This document shows, one piece after another, positions 62,977 through 64,000 of a stretch of 64,000 nucleotides of DNA (position 1 is its first letter; the number at the start of each line of letters is the position of its first letter). Made by a program: the position numbers and the translations under genes. This DNA comes from Rhizobium leguminosarum (lineage in GTDB: Bacteria; Pseudomonadota; Alphaproteobacteria; Rhizobiales; Rhizobiaceae): positions 62,001-126,000 of the forward strand of contig NZ_MZMU01000026.1 in NCBI RefSeq assembly GCF_004123835.1, written 5' to 3'. The notes beneath the pieces are model-generated. The model searched no databases and was not told the DNA's origin. It saw only the letters and a list, made by a program, of their open reading frames with translations.

Positions 62977-64000
62977 TCACCCCACCGAGCCTTCCAGCGA
63001 AATGCTGATCAGCTTCTGCGCCTCGACGGCGAATTCCATCGGCAGCTCCTGCAGGACTTCCTTGACGAAGCCGTTGACGATCAACGCGATCGCCGCTTCG
63101 GTCGGGATACCGCGCTGCAGGCAGTAGAACAGCTGATCCTCGGAGATCTTCGAGGTTGTCGCCTCATGCTCGAACTGCGCCGTCGAATTCTTCGCCTCGA
63201 TGTAAGGCACGGTATGGGCGCCGCACTTGTCGCCGATCAACAGCGAATCGCACTGGGTGAAGTTGCGCGCGTTCGACGCCTTGCGGTGAGCCGAAACCTG
63301 GCCACGATAGGTGTTGTTGGAAACACCGGCGGCGATGCCCTTGGAAACGATGCGGCTCGACGTGTTCTTGCCGAGATGGATCATCTTGGTGCCGCTGTCG
63401 ATCTGCTGATGGCCGTTCGACACGGCGATCGAGTAGAACTCGCCGCGGCTGTCGTCGCCGCGCAGGATGCAGGACGGATACTTCCAGGTGATCGCCGAGC
63501 CGGTTTCGACCTGCGTCCAGGAGATCTTCGAACGGTCGCCGCGGCAATCGCCGCGCTTGGTGACGAAGTTGTAGATGCCGCCCTTGCCGTTCTTGTCGCC
63601 GGGATACCAGTTCTGCACCGTCGAATACTTGATCTCGGCATCGTCGAGCGCAACCAGCTCGACCACGGCGGCATGCAACTGGTTTTCATCGCGCTGCGGC
63701 GCCGTGCAGCCTTCGAGATAGGAGACGTAGGCGCCCTCTTCCGCGATGATCAGCGTGCGCTCGAACTGGCCGGTGCCCTTCTCATTAATGCGGAAATAGG
63801 TGGACAGCTCCATCGGGCAACGAACGCCCTTCGGCACGAAGACGAAGGAGCCATCGGTGAAGACCGCCGAATTCAGCGTCGCATAATAATTGTCCGAGGT
63901 CGGCACGACCGAGCCGAGATATTTCCGGACGAGATCGGGATATTCGCGGATGGCTTCCGAGATCGACATGAAGATCACGCCGGCCTTCTTCAGCTCTGCC
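62977..64000 (-). CDS. sufB: Fe-S cluster assembly protein SufB (partial)
   Basis: The 3' part of sufB, cut by the window edge; the first part is outside. The seen 340 residues include YPDLVRKYLGSVVPTSDNYYATLNSAVFTDGSFVFVPKGVRCPMELSTYFRIN, EGCTAPQRDENQLHAAVVELV, FVTKRGDCRGDRSKISWTQVETGSAITWKYPSCIL and CGAHTVPYIEAKNSTAQFEHEATTSKI-type blocks, all SufB. It is the scaffold subunit of SufBCD. Everything to its 3' side is the suf operon. Confidence 0.95.
   Translation of the reverse strand, partial: AELKKAGVIFMSISEAIREYPDLVRKYLGSVVPTSDNYYATLNSAVFTDGSFVFVPKGVRCPMELSTYFRINEKGTGQFERTLIIAEEGAYVSYLEGCTAPQRDENQLHAAVVELVALDDAEIKYSTVQNWYPGDKNGKGGIYNFVTKRGDCRGDRSKISWTQVETGSAITWKYPSCILRGDDSRGEFYSIAVSNGHQQIDSGTKMIHLGKNTSSRIVSKGIAAGVSNNTYRGQVSAHRKASNARNFTQCDSLLIGDKCGAHTVPYIEAKNSTAQFEHEATTSKISEDQLFYCLQRGIPTEAAIALIVNGFVKEVLQELPMEFAVEAQKLISISLEGSVG

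Overview
This window looks like chromosomal DNA of a Rhizobium, most likely the R. etli / R. leguminosarum / R. phaseoli group. The support is high GC with alpha-proteobacterial codon use, many proteins of rhizobial type (DUF2336, DUF1489, DUF982, BTLCP cysteine peptidase, ATP12 chaperone, two-domain PilZ protein), gene orders known from that genus (sufB-orf-sufC-sufD-sufS-sufT-sufA; crcB-rluC-HAD-ATP12; iscU-like-yidD-DUF1697-thrS) and dispersed intergenic palindromes. The assignment is from memory of families, not from a search. I see no transposase, integrase, phage gene or CRISPR array.

Layout. 0.3-9.1 kb: exported phytase-type esterase, AI-2E-family permease, GNAT, a DinJ/RelE-type toxin-antitoxin pair, DUF2336 protein, flavin reductase plus nitroreductase, an exported protein and a PlsC-like acyltransferase. 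9.2-14.1 kb: thrS operon with DUF1697, yidD and a U-type Fe-S scaffold, diverging from folE and hisI. 14.2-26 kb: patatin, CBS protein, rhomboid, PAS and PilZ proteins, proline iminopeptidase, BTLCP peptidase, D,D-carboxypeptidase with SPOR domain, DUF1489, L-serine dehydratase. 26-37.5 kb: VOC protein, OafA-type acyltransferase, RpiB-like isomerase, two membrane proteins, MerR regulator, MgtE, a deformylase-like protein lacking metal ligands, BON protein, a small exported repeat protein, lipB, tRNA-Leu(GAG), DMT permease. 37.6-47.3 kb: pccA and pccB convergent around a small accessory cluster (a chimeric ElaA-like acetyltransferase, DUF188, sugE/gdx behind a guanidine-II riboswitch, DoxX), then the ATP12/HAD/rluC/crcB operon. 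47.4-53.7 kb: YcnI-PCuAC copper protein, then the glycine cleavage operon gcvTHP behind a tandem glycine riboswitch. 53.7-56 kb: a short cassette (DUF982, a tRNA-like sequence, SDR, TetR) bracketed by two copies of the 3' end of gcvP. 56-64 kb: GH25 lysozyme lipoprotein, an orphan flagellar-rod-like protein, a hydrolase, and the suf Fe-S operon, cut in sufB at the right edge.

Most of the window is core metabolism. The observations most worth following are: (1) the gcvP 3'-end duplication that brackets a 2.3-kb cassette, as if something inserted there and restored the gene end; (2) an adhC (class III alcohol dehydrogenase) N-terminus fused in frame to an ElaA-type acetyltransferase; (3) a 271-bp repeat that folds as an outer stem enclosing two long hairpins; (4) an orphan minus-strand terminator between rhomboid and PAS genes that suggests a small RNA; (5) guanidine-II and glycine riboswitches, the latter with a visible competing-hairpin platform; (6) a peptide-deformylase homologue missing two of three metal ligands; (7) a cysteine-patterned tail on a DUF1624-type membrane protein.
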